Assembly (NCBI RefSeq): GCF_001483755.1
Contig: NZ_LQBK01000033.1
Coordinates: forward strand, 222,783-286,782
Reading direction: 5' to 3'
Origin: Kocuria rosea subsp. polaris
GTDB taxonomy: Bacteria > Actinomycetota > Actinomycetes > Actinomycetales > Micrococcaceae
DNA: 64,000 nt
The translations under genes and the position numbers were made by a program. Position 1 is the stretch's first letter; every line of letters starts with the position of its first letter. A model generated the notes under the pieces. The model saw only the letters and a list, made by a program, of their open reading frames with translations. It searched no databases and had not been told where the DNA came from. This document shows positions 10,785 to 21,657 of this stretch, piece after piece.

Positions 10785-11306
10785 ATGAACGCACCCGCCG
10801 CCGGTTCCGATCCGATGGCCCGGCCGGTCGTGCCCGCGCCCGGACGCACGGCAGCCGGCCCGCCGGCCCGCCGGGCACGGCCGGCTCCGCCCACGGCCCC
10901 GGGCGGCTACACGTGGGGCGCCACCCGCGTGCTGGGCCACGACACCGCGGACGAATTGGGCCGGGTCACGGCACTGGCCCGGTCCATCGGCCAGGCGGCC
11001 GTGGAGGTGCTGGGCGGGAGCCGACCGGCGGCGCAGCTGAGCCGCTGGACCACCCCGGAGATCGTGCAGCGCTTCCAGCAGCGCGCCGACATGCTCCGGC
11101 TGCTGCAGGAGCAGTTCGAGGACAAGGCCGCGCTGCAGGAGCTGCACCGCAATCCGCACGTGCGCAGGTGCCGGGTCTGCCGGGTGGACCGCGGGGTCTA
11201 CGAGGTGGCCCTCGTGCTGGTCGAGCCGCGGCGCAGCCGGGCCGTGGCCATGCGCGTGGAGCGCCTGGGGCGGGGCTGGAGCGTCACCGAGCTCGAGGTC
11301 GGCTGA
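10785..11306 (+). CDS. Rv3235 family protein
   Basis: 173-residue protein with a Pro/Ala-rich, probably disordered N-terminus (1-45) and a compact C-terminal alpha/beta region. The C-terminal region contains RRCRVCRVDRGVYEVALVLVEP and AMRVERLGRGWSVTELEVG, characteristic of the actinobacterial Rv3235 family, which has no established function. Location beside secA matches mycobacteria. AGGAGG lies 7 bases before the ATG. It is convergent with secA with a 21-base gap. The CxxC in RRCRVCR might bind metal, but only two cysteines are seen. Confidence 0.82.
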   Translation: MNAPAAGSDPMARPVVPAPGRTAAGPPARRARPAPPTAPGGYTWGATRVLGHDTADELGRVTALARSIGQAAVEVLGGSRPAAQLSRWTTPEIVQRFQQRADMLRLLQEQFEDKAALQELHRNPHVRRCRVCRVDRGVYEVALVLVEPRRSRAVAMRVERLGRGWSVTELEVG

Positions 11307-11327
11307 GCCTCCGCCGTCCCGCCCCGC

Positions 11328-14042
<2,715 letters not shown>

Positions 14043-14108
14043 GTGCACACGCTCCTCGTGTTCGACTGCCGTGCTGGGACTGATGGGGGGGTATCCGGCA
14101 CCTGCTCC

Positions 14109-14114
14109 AGTCTA
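14109..14114 (-). promoter_or_regulatory. Predicted -10 box of secA
   Basis: On the minus strand the sequence reads TAGACTGGAGC, matching a TAGACTGG motif found before several other genes in the window. The start point would be about 7 bases downstream, giving a leader of about 60 bases to the secA GTG. No good -35 is visible. Confidence 0.5.
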
Positions 14115-14140
14115 CGCGAGCGGGCCCCGGTCCTCGGGCA

Positions 14141-14178
14141 CGGGAGAGCCCGGTGGCCGCAACCACCGGGCTCTCCCG
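14141..14178. terminator. Terminator downstream of hpf
   Basis: Perfect 16-base-pair stem CGGGAGAGCCCGGTGG / CCACCGGGCTCTCCCG with a 6-base loop, between the end of hpf and the secA promoter. Its position fits termination of the hpf transcript before secA. Confidence 0.75.
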
Positions 14179-14180
14179 GG

Positions 14181-14216
14181 GCGGGACCCGGCCGGCACCC
14201 GGCCGGCGGGTCCCGC
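14181..14216. terminator. Second hairpin downstream of hpf
   Basis: Outer stem GCGGGACCCG / CGGGTCCCGC with GC-rich bases inside that can pair further. It lies 17 bases after the hpf stop (leftward) and directly before the 14141-14178 hairpin, forming a tandem terminator. Confidence 0.6.
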
Positions 14217-14232
14217 GCTCAGCGGTGCGTGC

Positions 14233-14919
14233 TCAGCGGGCGGGCTCGGTCTGGTACGCCCGGACGCTCTCCTCGGACGCCTCGCCGTTGTCGCTGAGGC
14301 TGATCACGCCGTAGCTCCAGCCCTTGCGGCGGTAGACCGCGGAGGGCTCCCCGGTCTCCTTGTCGAGGAACAGGTAGAAGTCGTGGCCGACGAGCTCCAT
14401 GTGGTCGACGGCCTCGTCGACGCTCAGCTCGGAGGCCGGGAACCGCTTGCGCCGGATCTCGACGGGGGTGACCGCGTCGGAGAGGCTCACGCTCTGGTCG
14501 AACGCCTCCTGCTCGGCGGTCGCGAGCTCCTCGGCGGTGGAGTAGATGGGTCCGGAGCTCGGCACCACGGGCAGGGTGCCGGTGGCCTCGTGAACGGCCG
14601 TGGGGCGGTGGGCGCCGCGGTGCACCTTCCGGCGGTCGCGCGCCCGGCGCAGGCGCTCCAGGAGCTTGCTGTACGCCTCGTCGAAGGCGGCGAACTTGTC
14701 GTCGCCGCGGGCCTCGGCCCGCAGGACGGGGCCGCGGCCGGAGACGGTGATCTCCACGCCCATGCCCTGGTGGCCGGGCAGCGCGTGGTCCTTGGTGACC
14801 TTGACATCAATGCGCTGGACCTTCTCGCCCAGCTCCTCGAACTTGACGACCTTCTCGGCGGCGTACTCCTTGAACCGCTCCGGTACGGCGACGTTGCGCC
14901 CCATGACGTTCAGTTCCAT
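14233..14919 (-). CDS. hpf: Long-form ribosome hibernation promoting factor
   Basis: 228-residue HPF: N-terminal S30AE/YfiA domain (MELNVMGRNVAVPERFKEY to about residue 100) that occupies the 30S decoding site, a charged linker, and the C-terminal dimerisation domain (about 170-228: VEIRRKRFPASELSVDEAVDHMEL, HDFYLFLDKETG, VYRRKGWSYGVI) that makes 100S ribosomes. The ATG has GGAGG 5 bases upstream; a longer in-frame extension is not supported. The upstream region 14920-15021 is comparatively AT-rich with TAACGT and direct GTGATT repeats, suggesting its own stress-responsive promoter. Position between comF and secA is as in mycobacteria. Confidence 0.95.
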   Translation of the reverse strand: MELNVMGRNVAVPERFKEYAAEKVVKFEELGEKVQRIDVKVTKDHALPGHQGMGVEITVSGRGPVLRAEARGDDKFAAFDEAYSKLLERLRRARDRRKVHRGAHRPTAVHEATGTLPVVPSSGPIYSTAEELATAEQEAFDQSVSLSDAVTPVEIRRKRFPASELSVDEAVDHMELVGHDFYLFLDKETGEPSAVYRRKGWSYGVISLSDNGEASEESVRAYQTEPAR

Positions 14920-15021
14920 GATGCCCTCCAAATCTCGGGGGTGACGTGGGCGGATGGGGCCGCCCACCCGGGAGGATCGGTGCGTCCCGTGGCTCAACGT
15001 TAGTTGAATCACACGGGATAA

Positions 15022-15804
15022 TCACCAGGCCCCGGCCGGGTCCGGATCAGCGGTGAGCGGAACCGCCGGGGAGCGCACGGCCGCGAGCACCACCGCACCG
15101 ACCACCTCGGCCCCGCCGGCGCGCAGCGCGCGGGCCGCCTCCCCGAGGGTCGCGCCCGTGGTCAGCACGTCGTCGACGACGACGCACCGGGCGCCGGGCG
15201 CCGCGGCGGCCCGCATGGACCCGGCGGGGCGGTCCCGCCGGCCCGCCGCGCCCAGCCGCTTCTGCGCCGGTCCGGGCAGCAGGGTCCCGCTCCCGCGGTG
15301 CCGCAGCCCGCGGTCCACGACCGCACCGGCGGGGAGCACGCCGCGGCGGGCGCAGTCCTCCAGCAGCAGCCGCACGGGGTCGAACCAGCGGCGCCGCAGG
15401 GCCGCCGGGCTGCTCGGCACCGGGACCAGCAGCACGGGCCCGGGCGGCCAGTCCCGGGCGGCGCGGTCCAGGGCCGTGGCCAGGCAGGCGGCGAGCACGG
15501 GGACCAGGTCGGTGCGGCCGGTGTTCTTGAGGGCGAGCAGGCACGTCGCGAGCCCGTGGGCGTAGCGCCCGGCGGCCACGACCGGCAGCGGCGGATCCAG
15601 CAGCGGCGCGGCCGAGGAGGCCTCGAAGGGCCGGGCGCAGGACCGGCGCAGCAGCAGGCGGCAGGCGCGGCACAGGGCGGCGCCCGGGGCGCGGCACACG
15701 GCGCACTCCACGGGCAGCAGCACCTCGGCGGCCTCGGCCAGGCGGTCGAGGGCCCGTGCGGCCGCCCGGTCGAGGGCGCGGGCGGAGAGCGGGTTCGCGG
15801 GCAT
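15022..15804 (-). CDS. ComF-family phosphoribosyltransferase-like protein
   Basis: 260 residues. N-terminal cysteine pair region CAVCRAPGAALCRAC forms the usual ComF zinc ribbon (about 34-48). The C-terminal PRTase-like domain has LLVPVPSSPAALRRRWFDP and the PRPP-binding loop CVVVDDVLTTGATL. ComF/GntX proteins are linked to DNA uptake in naturally transformable bacteria, but in Actinobacteria the gene is widely kept next to lpqB without proof of that role. Leftward, 96 bases after lpqB; the gap holds a GC-rich inverted repeat (about 15846-15886). Confidence 0.88.
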   Translation of the reverse strand: MPANPLSARALDRAAARALDRLAEAAEVLLPVECAVCRAPGAALCRACRLLLRRSCARPFEASSAAPLLDPPLPVVAAGRYAHGLATCLLALKNTGRTDLVPVLAACLATALDRAARDWPPGPVLLVPVPSSPAALRRRWFDPVRLLLEDCARRGVLPAGAVVDRGLRHRGSGTLLPGPAQKRLGAAGRRDRPAGSMRAAAAPGARCVVVDDVLTTGATLGEAARALRAGGAEVVGAVVLAAVRSPAVPLTADPDPAGAW

Positions 15805-15900
15805 GCCCCCATCCTGGCCGGGGCCCGCCGCCCGGCACCGGGGGCGGCTCCCGTCCGGACAGCCGGCGCTGTGGACGGGGAGCCGTCCCGGGCGGGGGCC

Positions 15901-17595
15901 TCAGCCGGCGAACGCCGTGTCCAGCACGTCCTCGCTCTGCGGCGCCCACGCGTTGCCGGTGAGCATGTGCAGGGTGCCGCCGGCCACGGCGTGGACGGAG
16001 GACGTGCCGTTGCCCCCGCTCAGCCCGGTGACGCCCACGAGGGCGGGCAGCTCGCGGAAGCGCCCGGACACGTCGTAGACGCGGGGCCGGACCGACCCCG
16101 TGCCGCCCAGCGGGGCCGCCACGAACTCCCGGTCGCTCAGCCACAGGGCCGCGTCCGCGTCGACGTCGGCGGCCACCCGGTACGGCTCGTTGAGCCGGCG
16201 CGGCGTCCCGTCGGGCTCGCGCACCACGCCGGAGAGCCAGATCTGGGAGACGCCGTCGTCCTCGGTGACGACGAGCGCGCGCGTGCCCCCGCGCGAGATC
16301 CGCAGCGAGGTGACGGTCCGCGCCGACAGCCACGAGGCCTCGACGCGCCGCGGGTCCCCGGCGTCCGCGCCGGTGCGCACGGCCCGGACGGTCCCGGCGG
16401 AGTCCCCGGTCCACACCCACCCGTGCTCGTCGAAGCTCGGGCGGGTCAGGCCGGTGCCGCTGAAGCGCTCCACGGGCTCCTCGTCCCGGGCCACGGTCAC
16501 CAGGGCGCCCGTGCCCGTGTCCACGAACGCGAAGTGCTCGGCCGCGGCGTCCATCGCGGGGCTGGACGGGAAGTGGTCGTCCAGCGGGGGGATCCCGTCC
16601 ACGACCTCGGTCTGGCCGCCCTGGTAGAACACGAGCTCGCCGTCGCGCAGCCCCACCTGCCGGGACGGGACGGTGACGTCCTGCACCGGCGCGGTGTCCG
16701 TCCACCCCGCGCCCAGCTCCACGGGCGCCCCCTCGACGAGCAGCTCCACGTCGTTCACCGCGGTGAGCGACCTGAGGCTCAGCGAGAGCTGGTCGTGCAT
16801 CCGGCGGTTGATCTCGATGTTCGCGGGGTCGAAGTCTGGCACGCTGAGCTCCACCGTGGCGGTGCCCTCCCGCACGGGCACCGCCGAGCCCGCGAGCGTG
16901 GTCCCCGCCGGGAACGCCGAGGTCACGGCGCCCCGCAGGTACGGCGCGGGCCCGCCGAGCAGGTTGCGCACGATGGACGTGGACACGGGCACCCGGTCCG
17001 GGAACCACCGGGGGTCGACCACCACGTTGGACAGGTCCTCGTCCGCGAAGTACAGGTGGTGGGGTTCGAAGACGTCCTCGAAGTCGGGCCGGGTGAGCGC
17101 CGTGGCGTCCGGGGCGTCGGAGATCCGCCACTGGCCGTCCACCTGGGCCACGTCGAAGTCGAGCACCTCCGTGGCCCCCGCCGGCTTGCGCTCGATCACG
17201 CCGGAGCCGTCCACCACGCTCTCCACCTCGAGGTTCACGCGGTACTCGTCGTCCTCGAGCCGGGGCACGATCGAGGCGTCGCCGCGGTGCACGATGGTGC
17301 GCGCGTCCGGGTGCCAGGTGCCGGCGAGGTCCGGGGTGAGGTACTCCCGGGCCACGGAGTAGTCGTCGGCCACGCCCGTCCCGGCCGCGAGGAAGCCCCG
17401 CACGATCTGCTCCGGGGTCGCCCCGTCGCGGGGGCCGGCCGGCTCGACGTCGTAGGTGGGCTGGGCCGCGGTCCGGGTCGGCTCGGCGTGCCGGTGCACG
17501 GGTCCCGTCCGGGGAATGGCCCCGCAGCCGGCGAGGGCCACGGCCGCGGCCAGGGCGAGGGCGGCCGTGCGGGCCGGTCTCCCGGTCCTGCTCAT
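15901..17595 (-). CDS. lpqB: MtrAB-associated lipoprotein LpqB
   Basis: 564-residue lipoprotein: signal sequence with lipobox LAGC (C24 would be lipidated), followed by a GerMN domain (about 210-330, containing VSTSIVRNLLGG and VELSVPDFDPANI) and a C-terminal beta-propeller-like LpqB domain. LpqB interacts with the extracytoplasmic part of MtrB and tunes MtrA phosphorylation in mycobacteria. The ATG overlaps the mtrB stop (ATGA) and has GAGGAGG upstream, so the three proteins are made in a coupled way. Confidence 0.94.
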   Translation of the reverse strand: MSRTGRPARTAALALAAAVALAGCGAIPRTGPVHRHAEPTRTAAQPTYDVEPAGPRDGATPEQIVRGFLAAGTGVADDYSVAREYLTPDLAGTWHPDARTIVHRGDASIVPRLEDDEYRVNLEVESVVDGSGVIERKPAGATEVLDFDVAQVDGQWRISDAPDATALTRPDFEDVFEPHHLYFADEDLSNVVVDPRWFPDRVPVSTSIVRNLLGGPAPYLRGAVTSAFPAGTTLAGSAVPVREGTATVELSVPDFDPANIEINRRMHDQLSLSLRSLTAVNDVELLVEGAPVELGAGWTDTAPVQDVTVPSRQVGLRDGELVFYQGGQTEVVDGIPPLDDHFPSSPAMDAAAEHFAFVDTGTGALVTVARDEEPVERFSGTGLTRPSFDEHGWVWTGDSAGTVRAVRTGADAGDPRRVEASWLSARTVTSLRISRGGTRALVVTEDDGVSQIWLSGVVREPDGTPRRLNEPYRVAADVDADAALWLSDREFVAAPLGGTGSVRPRVYDVSGRFRELPALVGVTGLSGGNGTSSVHAVAGGTLHMLTGNAWAPQSEDVLDTAFAG

Positions 17596-19346
17596 GTCCG
17601 GTCCTCCTCGACGTCGGCCGGCTGCGCCGCGGCGGCGGGGGGCAGCTGCTCCGGCGGGGTCGCGGAGGCCAGCGCCAGGGACCCCGTCCGGGTCACCGCC
17701 GCCGTCTCCGGGTACGCGTCGGCGTCGGGCGGCAGGCCCAGCGGGCTGTCGTCGTCGGGACCGAGCCGCCGGGCGCGGGTCCGGGGCAGGGTGAGCCGGA
17801 AGCACGCGCCCTCCCCCGGCGCGCCCCACACGTCGAGCCGGCCGCCGTGCAGCCGCGTGTCCTCGGTGGCGATCGCGAGGCCGAGCCCCGTCCCGCCCGT
17901 GGTGCGGGCGCGGGCCGGGTCCGCGCGCCAGAAGCGGTTGAACGCCTTGGCCGCCTCCTCCTCGGTCATCCCGATGCCGTGGTCGCGCACCGCCACGGCC
18001 GCGGCCACCTCGGAGGCCCCGACCACGACCTCGACGGGCCGGCCCTCCCCGTGCTCGAGGGCGTTGACCACGAGGTTGCGCAGGATCCGCTCGATCCGCC
18101 GCTGGTCCCCCTGGACGGTGCAGCGGGACAGCTCCGAGCGCACCCGCACCGTGGAGCCGGAGGAGACGGCGAGCGGGGCCGCGGCCTCCACGACGTCGTG
18201 CACGACCGAGAACAGCTCGACGTTGGCCACCTCGAGCCGGGCGGCGCCGGCGTCGAAGCGCGAGATCTCCAGCAGGTCGGCCAGCAGGGCGTCGAAGCGG
18301 TCCACCTGGTGGTAGAGCAGCTCGGCGGAGCGCCGGTTGACGGGGTCGAAGTCCTCACGGGCGTTGAAGAGCACCTCGGCCGCCATCCGCACCGTGGTCA
18401 GCGGGGTGCGCAGCTCGTGGGAGACGTCCGAGACGAAGGTCTGCTGCATCGAGGACAGCTGCTCGAGCTGGGTGATCTGCTCCTGCAGGCTGTCCGCCAT
18501 GCGGTTGAAGGACCGGGCGAGGCGGGCGACCTCGTGCGAGCCGCTGACGGGCATCCGCACGCCGAGGTCCCCGTCGGCGAGCTGCTCGGCCACGCGGGCG
18601 GTGGTGGACACGGGACGGACGACCTCGCGGGTGACGTACCAGACGATCGCGCCCACGAGCAGGAGCAGGACGACCACCGACAGCAGCAGCACCGCGTGCA
18701 TCGCGTCGAGGGTGCGCTGCGGCTCGGAGAAGTCGTAGACGAGGTAGAGCCCGTAGCGGCTGTTCTGGTAGAGGTCCACCACCGTGCCCACGACGATGAC
18801 GGGGGCCTCCTCCCCGTTCTCCGTCATCCGGACGGAGGCGGGCTGCCAGAACACGCCGTCCTGCTCCGCGAGCCGTTCCTGCAGCTCCGCGGGCACGGTG
18901 CTCGAGGTCATCCACGGGCTCTGGCTCTGGGCCGGGATGAGGGTCTGCCCGCTCGTGAAGTCCATCGGGAGCAGGATCCAGCGCTCGGTCTCCGCGCCGT
19001 CGACCGAGAGCGAGCCGAGGGTCGAGGCGACCAGCGCCTGCAGCTCGTCGCGGTCGGAGGCGTCCGAGGCGTCGAAGCTGTCCTGCACCTGCTCGAAGTC
19101 CGCGGTGGCCGAGGCGAGGACCTGGTCCAGGCGCTCGGTGAAGAGCCGGTCCGCGATCTGGTGCGAGAGGAAGCTGCCGGTGACGAAGAAGGCCAGGGCG
19201 GTCAGGGACAGGGACACCGCGATGGCCCGGAACTGCAGGGACTGCCGCCAGCGGCGGGCCAGGAGGAGCCGGCCCAGCCGCAGCCGGCGGGCCGCGGCGC
19301 GGGCCGGCCCGCTGCGCCGGGAGGAGGCGGCGTCCGGCGGGGTCAT
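17592..19346 (-). CDS. mtrB: Sensor histidine kinase MtrB
   Basis: 584-residue membrane kinase controlling cell-wall and division genes through MtrA. Two membrane segments (about 41-61 and 217-238) flank a 150-residue extracytoplasmic sensor; HAMP (about 238-292), HisKA with VSDVSHELRTPLTT (H310), then HATPase motifs NLVVNALEHG, DHGIGM and TTGGTGLGLAIA. A Pro/Ala-rich C-terminal tail follows. The start ATG overlaps the mtrA stop by 4 bases and the end overlaps lpqB by 4 bases. Confidence 0.96.
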   Translation of the reverse strand: MTPPDAASSRRSGPARAAARRLRLGRLLLARRWRQSLQFRAIAVSLSLTALAFFVTGSFLSHQIADRLFTERLDQVLASATADFEQVQDSFDASDASDRDELQALVASTLGSLSVDGAETERWILLPMDFTSGQTLIPAQSQSPWMTSSTVPAELQERLAEQDGVFWQPASVRMTENGEEAPVIVVGTVVDLYQNSRYGLYLVYDFSEPQRTLDAMHAVLLLSVVVLLLLVGAIVWYVTREVVRPVSTTARVAEQLADGDLGVRMPVSGSHEVARLARSFNRMADSLQEQITQLEQLSSMQQTFVSDVSHELRTPLTTVRMAAEVLFNAREDFDPVNRRSAELLYHQVDRFDALLADLLEISRFDAGAARLEVANVELFSVVHDVVEAAAPLAVSSGSTVRVRSELSRCTVQGDQRRIERILRNLVVNALEHGEGRPVEVVVGASEVAAAVAVRDHGIGMTEEEAAKAFNRFWRADPARARTTGGTGLGLAIATEDTRLHGGRLDVWGAPGEGACFRLTLPRTRARRLGPDDDSPLGLPPDADAYPETAAVTRTGSLALASATPPEQLPPAAAAQPADVEEDRT

Positions 19347-20026
19347 CGGGCGGACGTGCCCGCCTTGTAGCCGACGCCGCGCACGGTGACCACGATCTCG
19401 GGGCTCTCCGGGTCCCGCTCGATCTTGGAGCGCAGCCGCTGCACGTGGACGTTGACGAGCCGCGTGTCGGCGGCGTGCTGGTAGCCCCAGACGTCACGGA
19501 GCAGCATCTCCCGCGAGAACACCTGGTGCGGTGCGCGCGCCAGGGCGGTGAGCAGGTCGAACTCGAGGGGCGTGAGGCTGATCTCGTGGTCCCCCCGGTG
19601 CACGCTGTGCCCGCTCACGTCGATGGTCAGGTCGCCGATCCGCAGCTCCTGCGAGTTGGCGCGCTCGACCGGGCGCAGGCGGGCCTTGACCCGGGCCACG
19701 AGCTCGGCGGGCTTGAACGGCTTGGGCACGTAGTCGTCGGCCCCGGCCTCCAGTCCGCGGACCACGTCGACGGTGTCCGACTTGGCGGTGAGCATGACGA
19801 CCGGGACGTCGGAGATCGTGCGGATCTCGCGGCAGACCTGGATGCCGTCCTTGCCCGGGAGCATGAGGTCGAGGAGCAGCAGGTCCGGGCGCACGGCCCG
19901 GAAGGTGTCCACGGCGGTGGCACCGTCGTAGCAGAAGACGGGCTCGAAGCCCTCCGCGGTCAGGACGATCCCGATCATCTCCGACAGGGCGGCGTCGTCG
20001 TCGACGACCAGTATTCGCGCGTTCAT
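19343..20026 (-). CDS. mtrA: Response regulator MtrA
   Basis: 227-residue OmpR/PhoB-type regulator. Receiver domain with acidic pocket D9-D11 and phosphoacceptor D53 (LLLDLMLPGKDG), KPFKP near the end of the receiver, then a winged-helix DNA-binding domain ending VRGVGYKAGTSAR, the MtrA C-terminus. ATG with GGAGAGG upstream; an in-frame extension to 20458 is spurious. MtrA links replication, division and wall hydrolase expression. First gene of mtrA-mtrB-lpqB-comF. Confidence 0.97.
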   Translation of the reverse strand: MNARILVVDDDAALSEMIGIVLTAEGFEPVFCYDGATAVDTFRAVRPDLLLLDLMLPGKDGIQVCREIRTISDVPVVMLTAKSDTVDVVRGLEAGADDYVPKPFKPAELVARVKARLRPVERANSQELRIGDLTIDVSGHSVHRGDHEISLTPLEFDLLTALARAPHQVFSREMLLRDVWGYQHAADTRLVNVHVQRLRSKIERDPESPEIVVTVRGVGYKAGTSAR

Positions 20027-20100
20027 CGCCTCTCCGGTGGTGTGGGGCGGCCCCGCAGGGGGCGGGGACCGCCGTGGCCCGGGGCGTCCGGGGCGTGGTG

Positions 20101-20126
20101 GTGGACCGGGGTCCACCTGCATTGTG
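20101..20126 (-). promoter_or_regulatory. Possible mtrA promoter with adjacent palindrome
   Basis: On the minus strand CACAAT (20126-20121) could serve as a -10, followed at once by the perfect 16-base palindrome GTGGACCCCGGTCCAC (20116-20101), about 75 bases before the mtrA ATG. The palindrome would overlap the start site or lie at the 5' end of the RNA. No -35 is clear. Confidence 0.35.
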
Positions 20127-20187
20127 GCCGATCGCGGCCCGCCCCGCACCTCGGCGCGGAGTGTGTCGGCCCGGCCGGTGGGCGGGC

Positions 20188-21246
20188 TCAGGCCTCGGCG
20201 GCGGTCCTGGCCAGCGCCTCGGCGGTCCCGGTGACCCCGGCGAGGACGTCGCGCAGCTCGGCGGGGCCCAGCGCGTCGAGCTCCTCGCGCGGGGTAATCC
20301 GGACCCGGTCGAGGGCGGCGGCCGGCAGGCCGAGGTCCCGCCACACGGACCACACGTCCGCCGCCAGGGCCCGGGCCCCGGCCCGGCCCGGGGGCACGGG
20401 GACGAGCCCGAGCCACAGCTGCAGGCCCTCCTCGACGAGCGCGGCGAGCGGCTCCCACTCGTGCGCCGAGCCGGCGGGGGCCGGCACGTGCACGGCGTCC
20501 GCCCCGGCCTCCCGGGCCAGCCGGGGATCGGTCCCGGGAGGCAGCCGCAGGGCGACGGCGGCGGCGCCGGCCTCCCGGCAGGCCTCGACCACGCCCGTCA
20601 GCGACGTCCGCGCCTCCGCCGCGGGGACCGCCCGCAGGGTCCGGTAGCCGCTCATCGTGGGCAGGCTGCCCGCGAGCACCCGGGCGAGCTCGGGCTCGTC
20701 CAGCTGGACGAGGACGTCCCGGCCGGGGGCCGCGGCGCGCACGGCCCGGACGTGCTCGAGCACGCCCGAGGCCAGGGAGTCCGCGAGGTCGCGGCGGGCG
20801 CCGTGGTCCTTGAGCGCCCGCTCCCCCGCGTGCAGGTGGAGCCGGGCGGCCAGGCTGAGCGGGCCGATCAGCTGCGTCTTGACCGGTGCGTCGTCGGGAC
20901 CGCTCTCGGCGCCGATCACGTCGGCGAGCACGTTGACGTCCCCGGCCAGCAGCGCCCGCGCGGCCCGGGAGTCCTTGCCGGGGACCCCGGACACGCGCAG
21001 CCCGTGGGGCTGCCCGTCCGCGTGGAGCCCGTCGAGCACCGCGGCCGTGCGGGCGACGGGATCGGCGGCCGCGCCGCGGGCCGGCAGGAGGGGCAGGAAG
21101 GAGATGTGGGGCGCCCCGAGCTCACCGCGCAGCAGCGTGACGGACTCGACGACGTCCGTGCCCGGCATCGCGCCGAGGGCCGTGCCCACGACACCGGGGA
21201 CGTCGGGGTCGGTGCGCCGGGAGGCGGCTGTGGCGTGCTGCGTCAC
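20188..21246 (-). CDS. MetE-like (UROD/MetE superfamily) protein
   Basis: 352 residues resembling the C-terminal half of cobalamin-independent methionine synthase: HISFLPLLPARG near the start, KTQLIGPLSLAARL, and VLVQLDEPELARVLAG, the MetE QxDEP strand. Small actinobacterial homologues are annotated as methionine synthase, but the full His/Cys/Glu/Cys zinc site of MetE is not evident; I see only one or two cysteines. The catalytic role is therefore open. The GTG start overlaps the chorismate mutase stop (GTGA), so it is coupled to that gene. Confidence 0.72.
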   Translation of the reverse strand: MTQHATAASRRTDPDVPGVVGTALGAMPGTDVVESVTLLRGELGAPHISFLPLLPARGAAADPVARTAAVLDGLHADGQPHGLRVSGVPGKDSRAARALLAGDVNVLADVIGAESGPDDAPVKTQLIGPLSLAARLHLHAGERALKDHGARRDLADSLASGVLEHVRAVRAAAPGRDVLVQLDEPELARVLAGSLPTMSGYRTLRAVPAAEARTSLTGVVEACREAGAAAVALRLPPGTDPRLAREAGADAVHVPAPAGSAHEWEPLAALVEEGLQLWLGLVPVPPGRAGARALAADVWSVWRDLGLPAAALDRVRITPREELDALGPAELRDVLAGVTGTAEALARTAAEA

Positions 21247-21644
21247 GAGGGGTCGTCGTCCTCCCGCCGGTGGTCCTCGGAGAGGGCCACGTGGTGGCGG
21301 ATGACCTCGCTGATGATGAAGTTCAGGAACTTCTCCGCGAACTCGGGGTCGAGCTGCGCGGAGGCCGCGAGCGCCCGGAGACGCTCGATCTGGGCCGACT
21401 CGCGGTCCGGGTCGCCGGCGGGCAGGCCGTGGGTGGCCTTGAGGACGCCGACGCGCTGGGTGGCCTTGAACCGCTCGGCGAGCAGGTGCACCAGCGCCGC
21501 GTCGATGTTGTCGATGGTGCCGCGGATGGACCGCAGCTCGGCGAGCACGCGGGGGTCGGCCCGGCCCTGCAGCGAGGACGCGTGGGCGTCGAAGTCCTGG
21601 TGGGCCCGGACGTCGGCCGAGGCGTGGGGGTGCGGTGCGCTCAT
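21243..21644 (-). CDS. Chorismate mutase, AroQ class
   Basis: 133-residue all-helical chorismate mutase (chorismate to prephenate, for Phe/Tyr). The core LAELRSIRGTIDNIDAALVHLLAERF, RVGVLKATHGLP and DRESAQIERLRALA segments carry the AroQ Arg, Lys and Glu residues. About 35 extra residues precede the domain. No SD is seen; instead TAGACT lies exactly 7 bases before the ATG, which predicts a leaderless mRNA. It heads the chorismate mutase/MetE-like pair. Confidence 0.87.
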   Translation of the reverse strand: MSAPHPHASADVRAHQDFDAHASSLQGRADPRVLAELRSIRGTIDNIDAALVHLLAERFKATQRVGVLKATHGLPAGDPDRESAQIERLRALAASAQLDPEFAEKFLNFIISEVIRHHVALSEDHRREDDDPS

Positions 21645-21651
21645 GCCGGCC

Positions 21652-21657
21652 AGTCTA
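21652..21657 (-). promoter_or_regulatory. -10 box of chorismate mutase gene (leaderless)
   Basis: Minus-strand TAGACT, then GGCCGGC, then ATG. The 7-base spacing puts transcription start at or within a base or two of the start codon. No RBS is present. Confidence 0.6.

Noticed and set aside
20188..21246. MetE-like gene controlled by a cobalamin or SAM riboswitch
   Set aside because: It overlaps the preceding gene by 4 bases and that gene appears leaderless, leaving no room for a riboswitch.
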